Source: a bacterium
GTDB taxonomy: Bacteria; Planctomycetota; JAFGQW01
Reading direction: 5' to 3'
DNA length: 64,000 nt
Assembly (NCBI GenBank): GCA_030426805.1
Contig: JAUHXU010000001.1
Coordinates: 894,861 to 958,860, forward strand
In this document: positions 1-8,509 of the stretch, in pieces
How the letters are laid out: each line of letters begins with the position of its first letter
How positions within the stretch are numbered: the stretch's first letter is position 1
Position numbers and translations under genes: made by a program
The notes under the pieces: model-generated
The model's database searches: none
The model's input: the letters and a program-made list of their open reading frames with translations, nothing else
What the model was told of the DNA's origin: nothing

Positions 1-1067
1 TCGAACACCTCGTCCAAGACGGTCCGGACGTGCGCGAGGTAGCGCTGCTTCCACTCCGGCACCGCGAGAAGCTGGGTGATGAGCGGCCGTGCATCGCTCG
101 ACGCGCCCTTGTAGTACGGCGACATCGTCTTCAAGCCCTGTGCGCCGAGCAGGCCCCGCCAGTCATAGCCGCCGAAGCTCGTGTTCAAGTCCCACGGCAT
201 CACGCTGAAGCGGCCGTGATGCACGTCGCCGTAGACGAGATAGTCGTTGCCGGTACCGAGATAGCTGTCGACGTTGGAGAACACGTTCTGCAACGCGATA
301 TACCACAGCGCGCTGTCGACGTTCAGCACATCGGGCAGGCGCGTCGGCAACTCGACGACCGCCGCGTTCAGGCGCCGGCACAGGTCGATCAAGTCGAGCC
401 ACGGGGTCGCGTTCGCGACCTTGATGTCGTACTGCGACTGGTACGACGAGACGTTGCTACCCAGGTAGGTCAGTGTCGGGCGCGTGTTGCGGCGCACCGA
501 ATCGCCCCGATAGAGGTTGCCGTCGTCGTTGCGAAACCAGTCGTCGACGAAGTCGGCATTGGGCTGCTGCACGTGGACGTAGACGCCCCAGTTCTCGTTG
601 TTGATCGTCAGATTGATGAAGCAGCACTTCAGCGACGGCATGTAGCGTCGCATCACTTCATACGCGACGACCTCCCGCACGAACGTCGCATCCTTGTACG
701 CATTCGCGAGGTTGAGGTTCTTGTAGCCGTACAGGCGCTGGTTCGGGACGAACGCGTCGGTCGTGATGTTGAACGGCAGCTTCTGCGACCGGTTGAGATT
801 GAGGGAGTAGGACGTGTTGCCGCGAAAGCGAACGCCGACGTTCGAGTAGACCTGATTGTCGACTTCGAGCGTCGCGGGGATGTTCGTCCGCGACGACTTG
901 TTGTTGACGAGCAGCGACCACCAGTTGGGCTGCGCGAACGTGAGCTTGAACGTCCGCACCACGGTCGGGTCGTAGAGATCGGGCTGCGCCGTCGCATTCG
1001 AGGCGACACACCCGATGATCCATGCGGTCGCAACGACCGCCCACACACACCGCGCCCCTGCGACCAT
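1..1067 (-). CDS. CotH kinase family lipoprotein, C-terminus beyond the window
   Basis: About 355 residues are visible, reading leftwards from an ATG at 1067, and the frame stays open to the window edge. The N-terminus is a hydrophobic signal followed by IIGC around residue 20, which resembles a lipobox. The body carries CotH-family landmarks: RFRGNTSYS with KLPFNI about 25 residues on, YGYKNLNLANAY, a VREVVAYEV helix, an NNENWGVYV strand and the MPWDLNTSFGG block. CotH proteins are secreted or spore-coat atypical kinases, and in planctomycetes and myxobacteria they are often large exported proteins. A GAGGAGG ribosome-binding site lies just upstream of the ATG. Family assignment is good; substrate and role are unknown. 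The plus-strand reading across this region is only a shadow of this gene. Confidence 0.85.
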   Translation of the reverse strand, partial: MVAGARCVWAVVATAWIIGCVASNATAQPDLYDPTVVRTFKLTFAQPNWWSLLVNNKSSRTNIPATLEVDNQVYSNVGVRFRGNTSYSLNLNRSQKLPFNITTDAFVPNQRLYGYKNLNLANAYKDATFVREVVAYEVMRRYMPSLKCCFINLTINNENWGVYVHVQQPNADFVDDWFRNDDGNLYRGDSVRRNTRPTLTYLGSNVSSYQSQYDIKVANATPWLDLIDLCRRLNAAVVELPTRLPDVLNVDSALWYIALQNVFSNVDSYLGTGNDYLVYGDVHHGRFSVMPWDLNTSFGGYDWRGLLGAQGLKTMSPYYKGASSDARPLITQLLAVPEWKQRYLAHVRTVLDEVF

Positions 1068-1103
1068 CGACGGCCTCCTCGCGTCCTGCACTGCCCGGGC
1101 CGC

Positions 1104-1109
1104 AGTATA
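1104..1109 (-). promoter_or_regulatory. possible -10 box of the CotH-like gene
   Basis: On the minus strand TATACT (extended GCTATACT) lies about 37 bases upstream of the start at 1067, in otherwise GC-rich sequence. No convincing -35 box is seen 17 bases further up. Confidence 0.35.
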
Positions 1110-1132
1110 GCACGCAGGTCGAGAGCCGTGCG

Positions 1133-1804
1133 CTACCCGGCAAGCGCGCGCGGGAAGAGGATGTTGTTCTCGAGGTGGATGTGTCGGTGCATGTCGGCCT
1201 CCAGTGCCTCGAGGCCGGCCCAGAGGGCGCGCCACGTCGTGCACGCGTAGTCGGGCGGGTCGAAGTCGTCGGTCAGTTCGCGCAGGCGGCGCAGCGCGGC
1301 GCCCGCGGCGTCGTGCTCGTGTTCCATCACTTCGATCGGACTGCCGGCGTTTGCGCCGAGCCCCTGCCGGATCATCGGGAACAGGACACGCTCCTCCTTC
1401 GCCATGTGGTCGACGAGTTCCATGCGCAGACCCGCAAACACCCGCACGAGTTCACCGAGTCGCTCGGGGTCGCTCGCACCGTGGACGTCGTTCACCTTGC
1501 GCGCCATTGCCTCCAGGCGGGGAAGCTCCTCGCTCAGGGGGACGTGGTAGGTGTCGACGATGTGGGCGATCAGTTCGTCGAGCGGAGCGTCGTTCCAGTT
1601 GCGAGCCGCCACGTCGTCGGGCGCGACCTCCGCCTCGATCTCAGCAACGACCGACGACGCATCGAGGCCGCGCTTCGCGCACACGTCGCGCAGCGCCTTT
1701 CCGCCGCCGCAGCAGTAGTCGATGCCGTGCCTCGCAAACACGCGCGTCGCGAGCGGGTGCTCGGCGGCCAACGTGCCGACGGTCGAATCAGCGGTGATGC
1801 GCAT
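1133..1804 (-). CDS. ric: iron-sulfur cluster repair di-iron protein (RIC/YtfE/ScdA type)
   Basis: Predicted 223-residue cytoplasmic protein that repairs Fe-S clusters damaged by nitric oxide or oxidants. The N-terminal ScdA_N-like domain contains HPLATRVFARHGIDYCCGGG, with the CCGGG signature near residue 30. The C-terminal hemerythrin-like helical bundle supplies spaced His and Glu ligands (IVDTYH, MAKEERVLF, MEHEHD, MHRHIHLENN). The ATG at 1804 is preferred over an in-frame GTG at 1828 because GGAG sits 6 bases before it. It lies 42 bases downstream of the porin gene on the same strand and diverges from the nitrate reductase operon, which suits protection from reactive nitrogen species formed during nitrate respiration. 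Family average length is about 220, so the gene looks complete. Confidence 0.92.
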   Translation of the reverse strand: MRITADSTVGTLAAEHPLATRVFARHGIDYCCGGGKALRDVCAKRGLDASSVVAEIEAEVAPDDVAARNWNDAPLDELIAHIVDTYHVPLSEELPRLEAMARKVNDVHGASDPERLGELVRVFAGLRMELVDHMAKEERVLFPMIRQGLGANAGSPIEVMEHEHDAAGAALRRLRELTDDFDPPDYACTTWRALWAGLEALEADMHRHIHLENNILFPRALAG

Positions 1805-1846
1805 CGGTGTCTCCGATTTCTCGAGCACGGGCTCGTTCGTCGAGGG

Positions 1847-3295
1847 TCAGAAGCTCAGGAACGACTGCAGGTAGACGAAGTCGAGATCGCCGCCGCCGCC
1901 CGTGTCGCGCACGAAGCCGCCGGCGAAGAAGTGCGACCAGCCGGCAAGGACGGTGAGGTGCTCGTACGGGCGCCACGTCACGGTCAGGTCGACTTCGTCG
2001 CCGAGGTGGCGGTCGTTGCCACTCGTGCCGGGTCGGATCAACCCGCCACCGGCGTTGATCCAGCCGCCGTCGGCATCCGCGAGCCGCAGGTAGTGATAGT
2101 CGAGGCTCACGGACACGGCGTCGTGCGGCTGGATCGAGCCGGCGACCCGGATGTTGAACAGGTTGCTCCACGCCGCGAGGTCCGCGTAGCCGTAGTGGAG
2201 GTGGTTCGTCGGGAAGAGCACCTGGAATTGCTCGGTGTCGCCGTCGCTGGCGTTCTCGTTGCCGGAGGCGTAGTTGACCTCGACGCCGATCCTCGGCTTC
2301 GCGTCGCAGTCGGCCGTCCATCCGGCGTGGGCCGAAACCGCGTATGCGCTCAAGTCGTCGCCGCGGACCTCACCGAACTGATATGCCAGCTCCGCGCCGT
2401 AGTCGAAGCCGCCCGATCTGCCGTGGACCCGCGTGCCCACCGTCGCGTAGAGCGTGTGCCCGAGGCCCCGCTCGCCCATCAGTTCGAGTTGATCGCGGAA
2501 GCCGAGCAGATACCCCTCGATGTTCAGCCCCTCCTTGCGATTCGTCCCGGCGTAGACGCCGAAGAGATCCTGGTCGTCGTTCGTGAGGACGGTCTCGCGA
2601 ATGCGGGTCGCGAACAGGTCGACGAACCACTCGCCCGGGTGGATGTGCACTCGAAAGCCGTCGTACGTCCGCCCCTGGTCGAACCACTCGAGCCCGCCGA
2701 TCAACCGCTGATCGCCATACACGAGGACGAATCGCCCGACCTCCAGGTCGACCGGCGCGTCGAAGACGTCGCGCAGGATCACCTCGCCACGCTTGAGGTC
2801 CACCCCACCGGTCACCGCCGTCGTCGATCCTTCGGAGCCCCATATTCGCACGTCCTGGGCCTCGAAAATCGCCGTGATGCCCTCGGTCAGATCGAAGTCG
2901 AATCGCAGTCGGTTGCGCATCCGGACGAGGTCGAAGTCGTCCCGGCCGCGCGGGTCCATCGGCGAGTAGACGTTGTTGTAGTACTCGTAGCGGACGCGGT
3001 TGTGCAGGCGCACGCGAAGGCGTTTCACGCCGGGAATCTCGATCGCGAGACGCTCCTCGGCCTTTCGTTCCAGGGCTTCGGTGACCGCACGGTCCAGCGC
3101 GACGGAATCGACCCCGACCCGATCGACCGCGGGGTCCGCGGCGAGCGACTCGAGTTCCTCCTCGGTGAATGTGATGCCCTTCTTCTCGAGGATCGAGATC
3201 AGTCGAGCGATTCGATCGTCCTGGCTGGCTGCCGGCATCGCGTAGAGGAGCGCGACGCCGACGAGCACGAACACGCGAGTGAGCGAACACCGCAT
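1847..3295 (-). CDS. alginate-export-type outer-membrane porin
   Basis: 482-residue protein with a clear signal peptide (hydrophobic VFVLVGVALLYAM ending ASQ). A short helical, charged segment follows (about residues 25-75), then many alternating hydrophobic strands with aromatic girdles, as in an alginate-export (AlgE-like) beta barrel, for example VRMRNRLRFDFDLTEGITA and LEVGRFVLVYGDQRLIGG. It ends YLQSFLSF, a C-terminal aromatic as expected of outer-membrane proteins. The ATG at 3295 is chosen over longer starts because GGAGG lies 7 bases upstream and the signal peptide begins there. Probably co-transcribed with the downstream RIC gene and divergent from nap. A role as a nitrate/nitrite channel is plausible from context, but nothing in the sequence defines the solute. 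Confidence 0.82.
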   Translation of the reverse strand: MRCSLTRVFVLVGVALLYAMPAASQDDRIARLISILEKKGITFTEEELESLAADPAVDRVGVDSVALDRAVTEALERKAEERLAIEIPGVKRLRVRLHNRVRYEYYNNVYSPMDPRGRDDFDLVRMRNRLRFDFDLTEGITAIFEAQDVRIWGSEGSTTAVTGGVDLKRGEVILRDVFDAPVDLEVGRFVLVYGDQRLIGGLEWFDQGRTYDGFRVHIHPGEWFVDLFATRIRETVLTNDDQDLFGVYAGTNRKEGLNIEGYLLGFRDQLELMGERGLGHTLYATVGTRVHGRSGGFDYGAELAYQFGEVRGDDLSAYAVSAHAGWTADCDAKPRIGVEVNYASGNENASDGDTEQFQVLFPTNHLHYGYADLAAWSNLFNIRVAGSIQPHDAVSVSLDYHYLRLADADGGWINAGGGLIRPGTSGNDRHLGDEVDLTVTWRPYEHLTVLAGWSHFFAGGFVRDTGGGGDLDFVYLQSFLSF

Positions 3296-3445
3296 GGGCA
3301 GTCCTCCGTGCACGGGTCGACCGGGACGTTGCACATCCCGTGCCGACACGCCGACGCCCATCGCCAGCCGACGCGATCGCCATGCACGGCCCGAGCGAGC
3401 GTTCACGACCCCGCTCGGCAACCGTTCACGTCACCCTCCCGGAGC

Positions 3446-3457
3446 GTTCAGGTGAAC
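3446..3457. promoter_or_regulatory. palindrome GTTCAGGTGAAC between porin and nap
   Basis: A 5+2+5 inverted repeat in the divergent intergenic region. The half-site CGTTCA also occurs at about 3400 and 3423. A near-identical palindrome (GTTCACGTGAAT) occurs at 16570-16581. It could be an operator; no known regulator is assigned. Confidence 0.35.
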
Positions 3458-3481
3458 ACCCGGAACCGGAGCGCGGGGGGT

Positions 3482-3535
3482 TTGACAGCGTCCAACGCGA
3501 AACTCACACTGGGCACGTCGTTTGCGCCCTACGAT
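3482..3535 (+). promoter_or_regulatory. possible nap promoter with FNR/DNR-like site
   Basis: TTGACAGCGTCCAA at 3482-3495 matches 7 of the 10 specified bases of the FNR/DNR consensus TTGAT-N4-ATCAA. A -10-like TACGAT lies at 3530-3535, 24 bases before napD. The distance between them does not match the classical -41.5 activator position, so the assignment is weak, although oxygen or NO control would fit the genes on both sides. Confidence 0.3.
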
Positions 3536-3558
3536 CGACGACCTTCGATGGAGCGCCC

Positions 3559-3804
3559 ATGCCGATCTGCAGCTACCTCGTCCACACGCGGCCCGACGAC
3601 GCGGCCGACGTCGCCGACCGACTCTCCGCCCTGCCGGGATGCGACGCGACCCCCGCCGACGACGGCGACCTCGTCGTGCTCGTGACCGACACCGACAGCG
3701 ACGCCGACGAGCGCGCGCTGCACGAACGACTACAGGCAGAGCCAGGCGTGCGCTGCCTCGTGATGACCTTCGGCGCCGATGCCGGGACGGGAGCCGCGCG
3801 ATGA
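3559..3804 (+). CDS. napD: NapD, NapA maturation chaperone
   Basis: 81-residue ferredoxin-fold protein. NapD binds the twin-arginine signal peptide of NapA in the cytoplasm and prevents premature export before cofactor insertion. The visible pattern fits the family: an N-terminal strand CSYLVHTRPDDAADVADRL, then a Gly-containing turn, a DLVVLVTDT strand and a second helix with terminal strand. The ATG at 3559 follows GGAG by 6 bases; an ATG at 3548 is out of frame. It overlaps napA by ATGA, which implies translational coupling, and it is the first gene of the respiratory operon. Confidence 0.85.
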   Translation: MPICSYLVHTRPDDAADVADRLSALPGCDATPADDGDLVVLVTDTDSDADERALHERLQAEPGVRCLVMTFGADAGTGAAR

Positions 3805-6155
3805 CCGACCACAACACGATCCTCGGCTTCGACACGTCGCGTCGCGGGTTCCTTCGACGACTCGCGTTCACGTCGGCCGCGACCGCCGCCGCCTCGCTCG
3901 TGCCCGGCGTCACGTTCGCATCGAGTGCGCGGGGCCGACCGGACGGCGACGGCGGCGTCGAGTGGAAGAAGACGCCGTGTCGCTTCTGCGGCGTCGGGTG
4001 CGGCTTGCTCGTCGGTGTGTCGGCCGACCGCGCGGTCGCGGTCAAGGGCGACCCGGACTCGGAGGTCAACCGGGGGCTCTGCTGCGTCAAGGGCTACCAT
4101 TCGGTGTTGGCCCTCTACGGCGCGGACCGACTCACGAAGGCGCTCGTCCGCAAGAACGGCACGCTCGTCGAGACCCCGATCGCCGAGGCGCTCGACCTCG
4201 TCGCGTCGAAGATGAAGGAGACGATCGCCGAGCACGGCAAGGACGCGGTCGCCGTCTACGGGTCGGGCCAGTGGACGATTCCGGACGGCTACGTCGCGTC
4301 GAAGCTGTTCAAGGGCGCGATCGGCACGAACAACGTCGAGGCGAACGCGCGCCTGTGCATGGCGAGCGCCGTCACCGGGTTCCTGACGACGTTCGGCCTC
4401 GACGAGCCGATGGGTTGCTACGAGGACATCGACCACGCCGACGTGTTCGTCACGTGGGGCAACAACATGGCGGAGATGCACCCGGTGCTCTTCTCCCGGA
4501 TGCTCGACCGCCGCGCGAAGCACCCCGACGCGCTGATCATCGACCTCGCGACGCGCACCACCCGCACGAGCGAGGCGGCCGACCGCTCGATCCTGTTCCA
4601 CCCGCAGACCGACCTCGCGATCGCGAACGCGATCTGCCACGAGATCATCGAGAAGGGCTGGGTCGACGAGACGTTCGTGAAGGACCACGTCGCGTTCAAG
4701 AGCGGCAAGACGGGAATCGGCTACGGGCTCGAGGACGGCTTCGCGTTCAAGGACGAGGCCAAGGCCGCGACGTTCGACGACTACCGCGCCTTCCTCGCCG
4801 ACTACGCGCCCGAGCGCGTCGAGGCGTTGACCGGCGTCTCGGCCACCGACATCCGCTACCTCGCGTCGCTCTACGGCGATCCGAATCGCCGCGTCGTCTC
4901 CTACTGGTGCATGGGGATGAACCAGCATACGCGCGGCACGTGGATCAACAACCTGATCTACAACATCCACCTGCTGGTCGGGAAGATCTCGCAGCCGGGC
5001 AATGGGCCGTTCTCGCTGACCGGCCAGCCGAGCGCGTGCGGCACCGTCCGCGAGGTCGGGACGCTCACACACAAGCTGCCCCACGGCGTCGTGATGAACG
5101 CGAAGGACCGCGCGATGGCGGCCGAGATCTGGGGCGTGCCGGTCGAGAACATCGACCCGAAGCCGAGCTACCACACCGTCGAGATGTTCCGCGCGCTCGA
5201 CCGCGGGGACGTGCGGTTCATGTGGATCCAGGTCACGAACCCGATGGTCACGATGCCGAAGCTCCGGCGCTACCGGGACGGCGCGAAGAAGGACGGGCGC
5301 TTCATCGTCGTCTCCGACGTCTATCCGACGCCGACCACCGACGTCGCCGACGTCGTGCTGCCGTCGGCGATGTGGATCGAACGCGAGGGGATGTTCGGCA
5401 ACTCCGAACGCCGCACGCAGCACTTCGATCGCCTCGTGCCGCCGCCCGGCGACGCGATGAGCGACACGTGGCAGCTGATCGAAGTCGCGAGGCGGCTCGG
5501 CTACGAGAAGCTCTTCCCGTGGTCCGAGGAGACGCACATCGCCGACATCTGGCGCGAGTACTCGCGCTTCCACGAGGGCAAGAAGCACGGAATGGCGCCG
5601 TACGAGGTGCTCCGCGACCAACCCGGCGCGATCTGGCCGTACGTCGACGGGCGCTCGACGAAGTGGCGCTACCACGCGAAGCACGACCCGGCGGCCAACG
5701 GCGACGGGTACGACTTCTACGGCAAACCGGACGGGCGCGCGTGGGTCTGGCTCCGCCCCTACGAACCGGCGCCCGAGGTGCCCGACAACGACTACCCGTT
5801 CTGGCTCAACACCGGCCGTGTCGTCGAGCACTGGCACACCGGCTCGATGACGCGACGCGTGCCGATCCTCCACCGGGCCGTGCCCAGCGCGTACGTCGAG
5901 TTGCACCCCGACGACGCGCGGCGCCTCGGGATCCGCAACGGCGACCGCGTCGCGCTCGAGTCGAGACGAGGGTCGATCGAGTTGCCGGCGAACATCGGCG
6001 GCCGCGGCACGCCCACGCCCGGCCAGGTGTTCGTGCCGTTCTTCGACGAGTCCTACCTGATCAACGAGCTGACGCTCGACGCGTTCTGTCCGATCTCGAA
6101 GCAACCCGACTACAAGAAGTGCGCGGTTCGCGTGCGAAAGGCGGGTCGGGGATGA
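3801..6155 (+). CDS. napA: periplasmic nitrate reductase catalytic subunit NapA
   Basis: 784 residues, the normal size for NapA. It reduces nitrate to nitrite in the periplasm with a bis-MGD molybdenum centre and one [4Fe-4S] cluster. A Tat signal (SRRGFLRRLAF, residues 13-23) ends near residue 40. The cluster ligands are Cys60, Cys63 and Cys67 (CRFCGVGCG) plus Cys95 in GLCCVKGYH, where an extra Cys precedes the ligand. NARLCMASAV contains Cys186, which aligns with the molybdenum-ligating Cys of NapA and argues against a formate dehydrogenase or assimilatory reductase; DEPMGCYEDI follows, as in NapA. The C-terminal molybdopterin-binding domain begins around residue 650 (YPFWLNTGRVVEHWHTGSMT). 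It starts by ATGA overlap with napD and ends by ATGA overlap with the next cytochrome. Confidence 0.95.
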   Translation: MTDHNTILGFDTSRRGFLRRLAFTSAATAAASLVPGVTFASSARGRPDGDGGVEWKKTPCRFCGVGCGLLVGVSADRAVAVKGDPDSEVNRGLCCVKGYHSVLALYGADRLTKALVRKNGTLVETPIAEALDLVASKMKETIAEHGKDAVAVYGSGQWTIPDGYVASKLFKGAIGTNNVEANARLCMASAVTGFLTTFGLDEPMGCYEDIDHADVFVTWGNNMAEMHPVLFSRMLDRRAKHPDALIIDLATRTTRTSEAADRSILFHPQTDLAIANAICHEIIEKGWVDETFVKDHVAFKSGKTGIGYGLEDGFAFKDEAKAATFDDYRAFLADYAPERVEALTGVSATDIRYLASLYGDPNRRVVSYWCMGMNQHTRGTWINNLIYNIHLLVGKISQPGNGPFSLTGQPSACGTVREVGTLTHKLPHGVVMNAKDRAMAAEIWGVPVENIDPKPSYHTVEMFRALDRGDVRFMWIQVTNPMVTMPKLRRYRDGAKKDGRFIVVSDVYPTPTTDVADVVLPSAMWIEREGMFGNSERRTQHFDRLVPPPGDAMSDTWQLIEVARRLGYEKLFPWSEETHIADIWREYSRFHEGKKHGMAPYEVLRDQPGAIWPYVDGRSTKWRYHAKHDPAANGDGYDFYGKPDGRAWVWLRPYEPAPEVPDNDYPFWLNTGRVVEHWHTGSMTRRVPILHRAVPSAYVELHPDDARRLGIRNGDRVALESRRGSIELPANIGGRGTPTPGQVFVPFFDESYLINELTLDAFCPISKQPDYKKCAVRVRKAGRG

Positions 6156-6865
6156 GCGCCGCGAAGGATCGCCGCACCGCCGTCTGGCTCCGCGCGCTCC
6201 GGACGCTGCTCTTCGTCGGTGCAATGATCGCGGTCGTCGTGGTCGTCGGCGAGCAGATCCGACCGCGGCACGGCGAGACGACGGCCCACGCGACGCACGG
6301 GCACGGTGTGCTCGCGCAGGTCCGCGCGGACTCCCACGACGTGCGGTTCGCGACGCCGCTCACCTTGCCCGCCCACGCCCGGCCGACCGACGTCGTCGTG
6401 CGGACGCTCGCGAGCTACCGGTCGCGACGCGCGTATCCGGGCGCCCCGCCGGTCGTGCCGCACGCGATCGACCCCGACGTCTTCCGGACGCAGGACTGCA
6501 ACGCGTGCCACGAGCGCGGCGGTTACGTCGAGAAGTTCGCCGCGTGGACCCCGATCACCCCCCACCCGCAGTGGGACAACTGCCTACAGTGCCACGCCCG
6601 CGCGGAATCGACGCCCGCGGCGTTCGCGGCGTCGACGTTCACCTCCGACGCATGGCCGTCGCTCGGACGCGCGGCCCTGCCCGGCGGTCCGCCGCCGATT
6701 CCGCACACGCTGCAACTCCGCGAGAACTGCCTCGCGTGCCACGCGGGGCCGGCAGCGCCGTTGGAGATCCGTTGCACCCACCCCGAGCGGACGAACTGCG
6801 TGCAGTGCCACGTCGCACCGGCGACGGTCCCCGCGTTCACCCGCACCGCGGGCGCGTCGCGGTGA
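6152..6865 (+). CDS. napB: tetrahaem NapB-like cytochrome c
   Basis: 237 residues with a single N-terminal membrane anchor or uncleaved signal (about 17-33) and four CxxCH haem sites at residues 116-120, 144-148, 193-197 and 216-220. The last pair sits in HPERTNCVQCHV, a hallmark of NapB, the electron donor to NapA. Ordinary NapB has two haems and about 150 residues. Here the first pair is a diverged copy of the same layout: PP-x-VPH before CNACH, then TPHPQWDNCLQCH, against PPPIPH before CLACH and the HPERTNC block. The protein therefore looks like two NapB-like modules in tandem. It overlaps napA and the next gene by 4 bases each. Confidence 0.85.
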   Translation: MSAAKDRRTAVWLRALRTLLFVGAMIAVVVVVGEQIRPRHGETTAHATHGHGVLAQVRADSHDVRFATPLTLPAHARPTDVVVRTLASYRSRRAYPGAPPVVPHAIDPDVFRTQDCNACHERGGYVEKFAAWTPITPHPQWDNCLQCHARAESTPAAFAASTFTSDAWPSLGRAALPGGPPPIPHTLQLRENCLACHAGPAAPLEIRCTHPERTNCVQCHVAPATVPAFTRTAGASR

Positions 6866-7512
6866 TCGCGCGTCGCTGGCTCGCCGTCGCCGCGCTCCCC
6901 GCCGTGCTCGCGGCGTGTGGCGCGGCCGACACCGACGACGCGGCCACCCCGAGCTCGATCGCGATGTCGCTCGAGACCGACGCGACCGAGCTGCGTGCGC
7001 TGCGCGGCGTGCCCCGGGTCGCCGTGGAAGGCATCGTCGGGCCGGGCGGCCGTCCGTTCTTCACGACCGCGCGGCTGCCGCACATGACGCAAGGACGATG
7101 CGGCCTCTGCCACGTCCGCCCGCTCGACCCCGCACCCGCCGCGACGGGGCAGGAAGCGATCGTGCGGACGATGCACGTCGACATCCCGTCGCGCCACGCG
7201 CCGCCCACGACGATGAACTGCCGCACGTGCCACGACGGGAACGACCTCGAGCGCCTGCGGTTGAACGACGGCAGCACGGTCGGATTCGATCACGCATATC
7301 GGCTGTGCGTACAGTGCCACTTCCAGCAGGGGCGCGACTGGGCCGGCGGCGCCCACGGCAAGCGGCTCGCCGGCTGGCTCGGCGTTCGCGTCGTCGAGAA
7401 CTGCACCGCGTGCCACGACCCGCACGCCCCGCGGTTCGCGCCGCGCGCCCCCGAGGGCACGCCCCGCATTCCGCGCACGATCCGGAACACCCACCCGGGA
7501 GGCCGACGATGA
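6862..7512 (+). CDS. tetrahaem c-type cytochrome lipoprotein
   Basis: 216 residues starting at a GTG that overlaps the preceding stop (GTGA). The signal ends in LAAC (Cys19), a lipobox, so it is probably anchored to a membrane facing the periplasm. Four haem sites are visible: CGLCH, CRTCH, CVQCH and CTACH, with additional His residues (RLPHMT, MHVDIPSRH, GAHGKR) that could serve as distal ligands. Its position between the NapB-like protein and the ferredoxin/NrfD pair suggests it links the quinol oxidase module to NapB/NapA, taking the place of NapC. It is not a NapC/NirT protein, since it lacks the transmembrane helix and spacing of that family. Exact subfamily is unassigned. Confidence 0.8.
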   Translation: MIARRWLAVAALPAVLAACGAADTDDAATPSSIAMSLETDATELRALRGVPRVAVEGIVGPGGRPFFTTARLPHMTQGRCGLCHVRPLDPAPAATGQEAIVRTMHVDIPSRHAPPTTMNCRTCHDGNDLERLRLNDGSTVGFDHAYRLCVQCHFQQGRDWAGGAHGKRLAGWLGVRVVENCTACHDPHAPRFAPRAPEGTPRIPRTIRNTHPGGRR

Positions 7513-8501
7513 CGACACGCCGACGACGACTCGCCCGCGCCGTCCGCCGCTTCTGGCGGCGCTCGACGCGCACGACGCCGAGCGGCGCCGTCGACAAGGC
7601 GATGAGCCGGCGCGAGGCGCTCCGGTTCGCGCGCGACGCGGCGACGATCGCGGCCGGCGCCGCCGTCGCGACGAGCGCCGGCTGCTCGCGCGACGAGGAG
7701 ACGCTCGCGAAGTGGGACGAGCACTTCAAGGGCAACTTCCGGCTCATGACGGACCGGGAGAAGCGCGAGACGATCGAGCGCCTGGAACGGCTCGCACGCA
7801 CGAAGATCGGCCGCAAGGTCCACATCAAGTCGACGCCGGCCAAGGAAGGCGTGCTCTACGGCTACGCGTTCAACATCGGCAAGTGCAAGGGCTACCGGAG
7901 CTGCGTGGAGGCGTGCAAGAAGGAGAACAACCAGGACCGCCGCACCGACATGGCCTACATCCGGATCTTCGAGATGAAGAACGGCAAGGTCGACCTCGAG
8001 GACTCCACCGCCGACTTCAGCCACACGGTGCCGGCCGAGGGGCACTTCTACCTCGGCACACAGTGCTTCCAGTGTGCGAACCCGCCGTGCGTCGACGTGT
8101 GCCCGGTGGGCGCCACGTGGCAGGAACCCGACGGCATCACGGTCGTCGACTACGACTGGTGCATCGGCTGCCGCTACTGCGAGGCGGCGTGCCCCTACTG
8201 GGCGCGGCGGTTCAACTGGAACGAGCCGGAGATCGCGCCGGCCGAGGTCAATGCGAACCAGCACTACCTCGGCAACCGGCTGCGCAAGAAGGGCGTGATG
8301 GAGAAATGCACGTTCTGCATCCAGCGCAGTCGTGAGGGCCGCAACCCCGCGTGCGTCGAGGCGTGCCCGACGGGCGCGCGCGTGTTCGGCAACCTGCTCG
8401 ACCCGAACAGCGAGATTCGATACGTGATCGAGAACAAGAAGGTGTTCCGGCTGAAGGAAGACCTCGGGACCGATCCGAAATTCTGGTACTACATGGACTG
8501 A
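7509..8501 (+). CDS. four-cluster ferredoxin-type subunit (NrfC/DsrO/HybA-like), Tat lipoprotein
   Basis: 330 residues. MSRREALRFARDA (twin Arg at 34-35) followed by a hydrophobic stretch and TSAGC (Cys59) indicates a Tat-exported lipoprotein. The body has the pattern of a 4x[4Fe-4S] electron-transfer subunit: CKGYRSCVEAC, CFQCANPPCVDVCPVGA, CIGCRYCEAACPY and CTFCIQRS with CVEACPTGA. Such proteins pair with NrfD-type membrane subunits and pass electrons between quinols and periplasmic redox partners. The gene overlaps the tetrahaem lipoprotein by ATGA and is followed after 8 bases by the NrfD gene. The long N-terminal extension before the Tat motif, rich in Arg, is unusual; translation could instead begin at the Met just before the SRRE motif (residue 32). 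Confidence 0.88.
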   Translation: MTTRRRRLARAVRRFWRRSTRTTPSGAVDKAMSRREALRFARDAATIAAGAAVATSAGCSRDEETLAKWDEHFKGNFRLMTDREKRETIERLERLARTKIGRKVHIKSTPAKEGVLYGYAFNIGKCKGYRSCVEACKKENNQDRRTDMAYIRIFEMKNGKVDLEDSTADFSHTVPAEGHFYLGTQCFQCANPPCVDVCPVGATWQEPDGITVVDYDWCIGCRYCEAACPYWARRFNWNEPEIAPAEVNANQHYLGNRLRKKGVMEKCTFCIQRSREGRNPACVEACPTGARVFGNLLDPNSEIRYVIENKKVFRLKEDLGTDPKFWYYMD

Positions 8502-8509
8502 GGGCCTCG

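Noticed and set aside
1022..3685. 887-codon plus-strand open frame
   Set aside because: It lies opposite the porin, RIC and CotH genes, has His/Arg/Val-rich composition typical of antisense frames in high-GC DNA, and no domain.
3573..6224. 883-codon minus-strand open frame opposite napA
   Set aside because: Antisense shadow of napA; composition is V/R/D/H-rich and the napA reading has all catalytic motifs.
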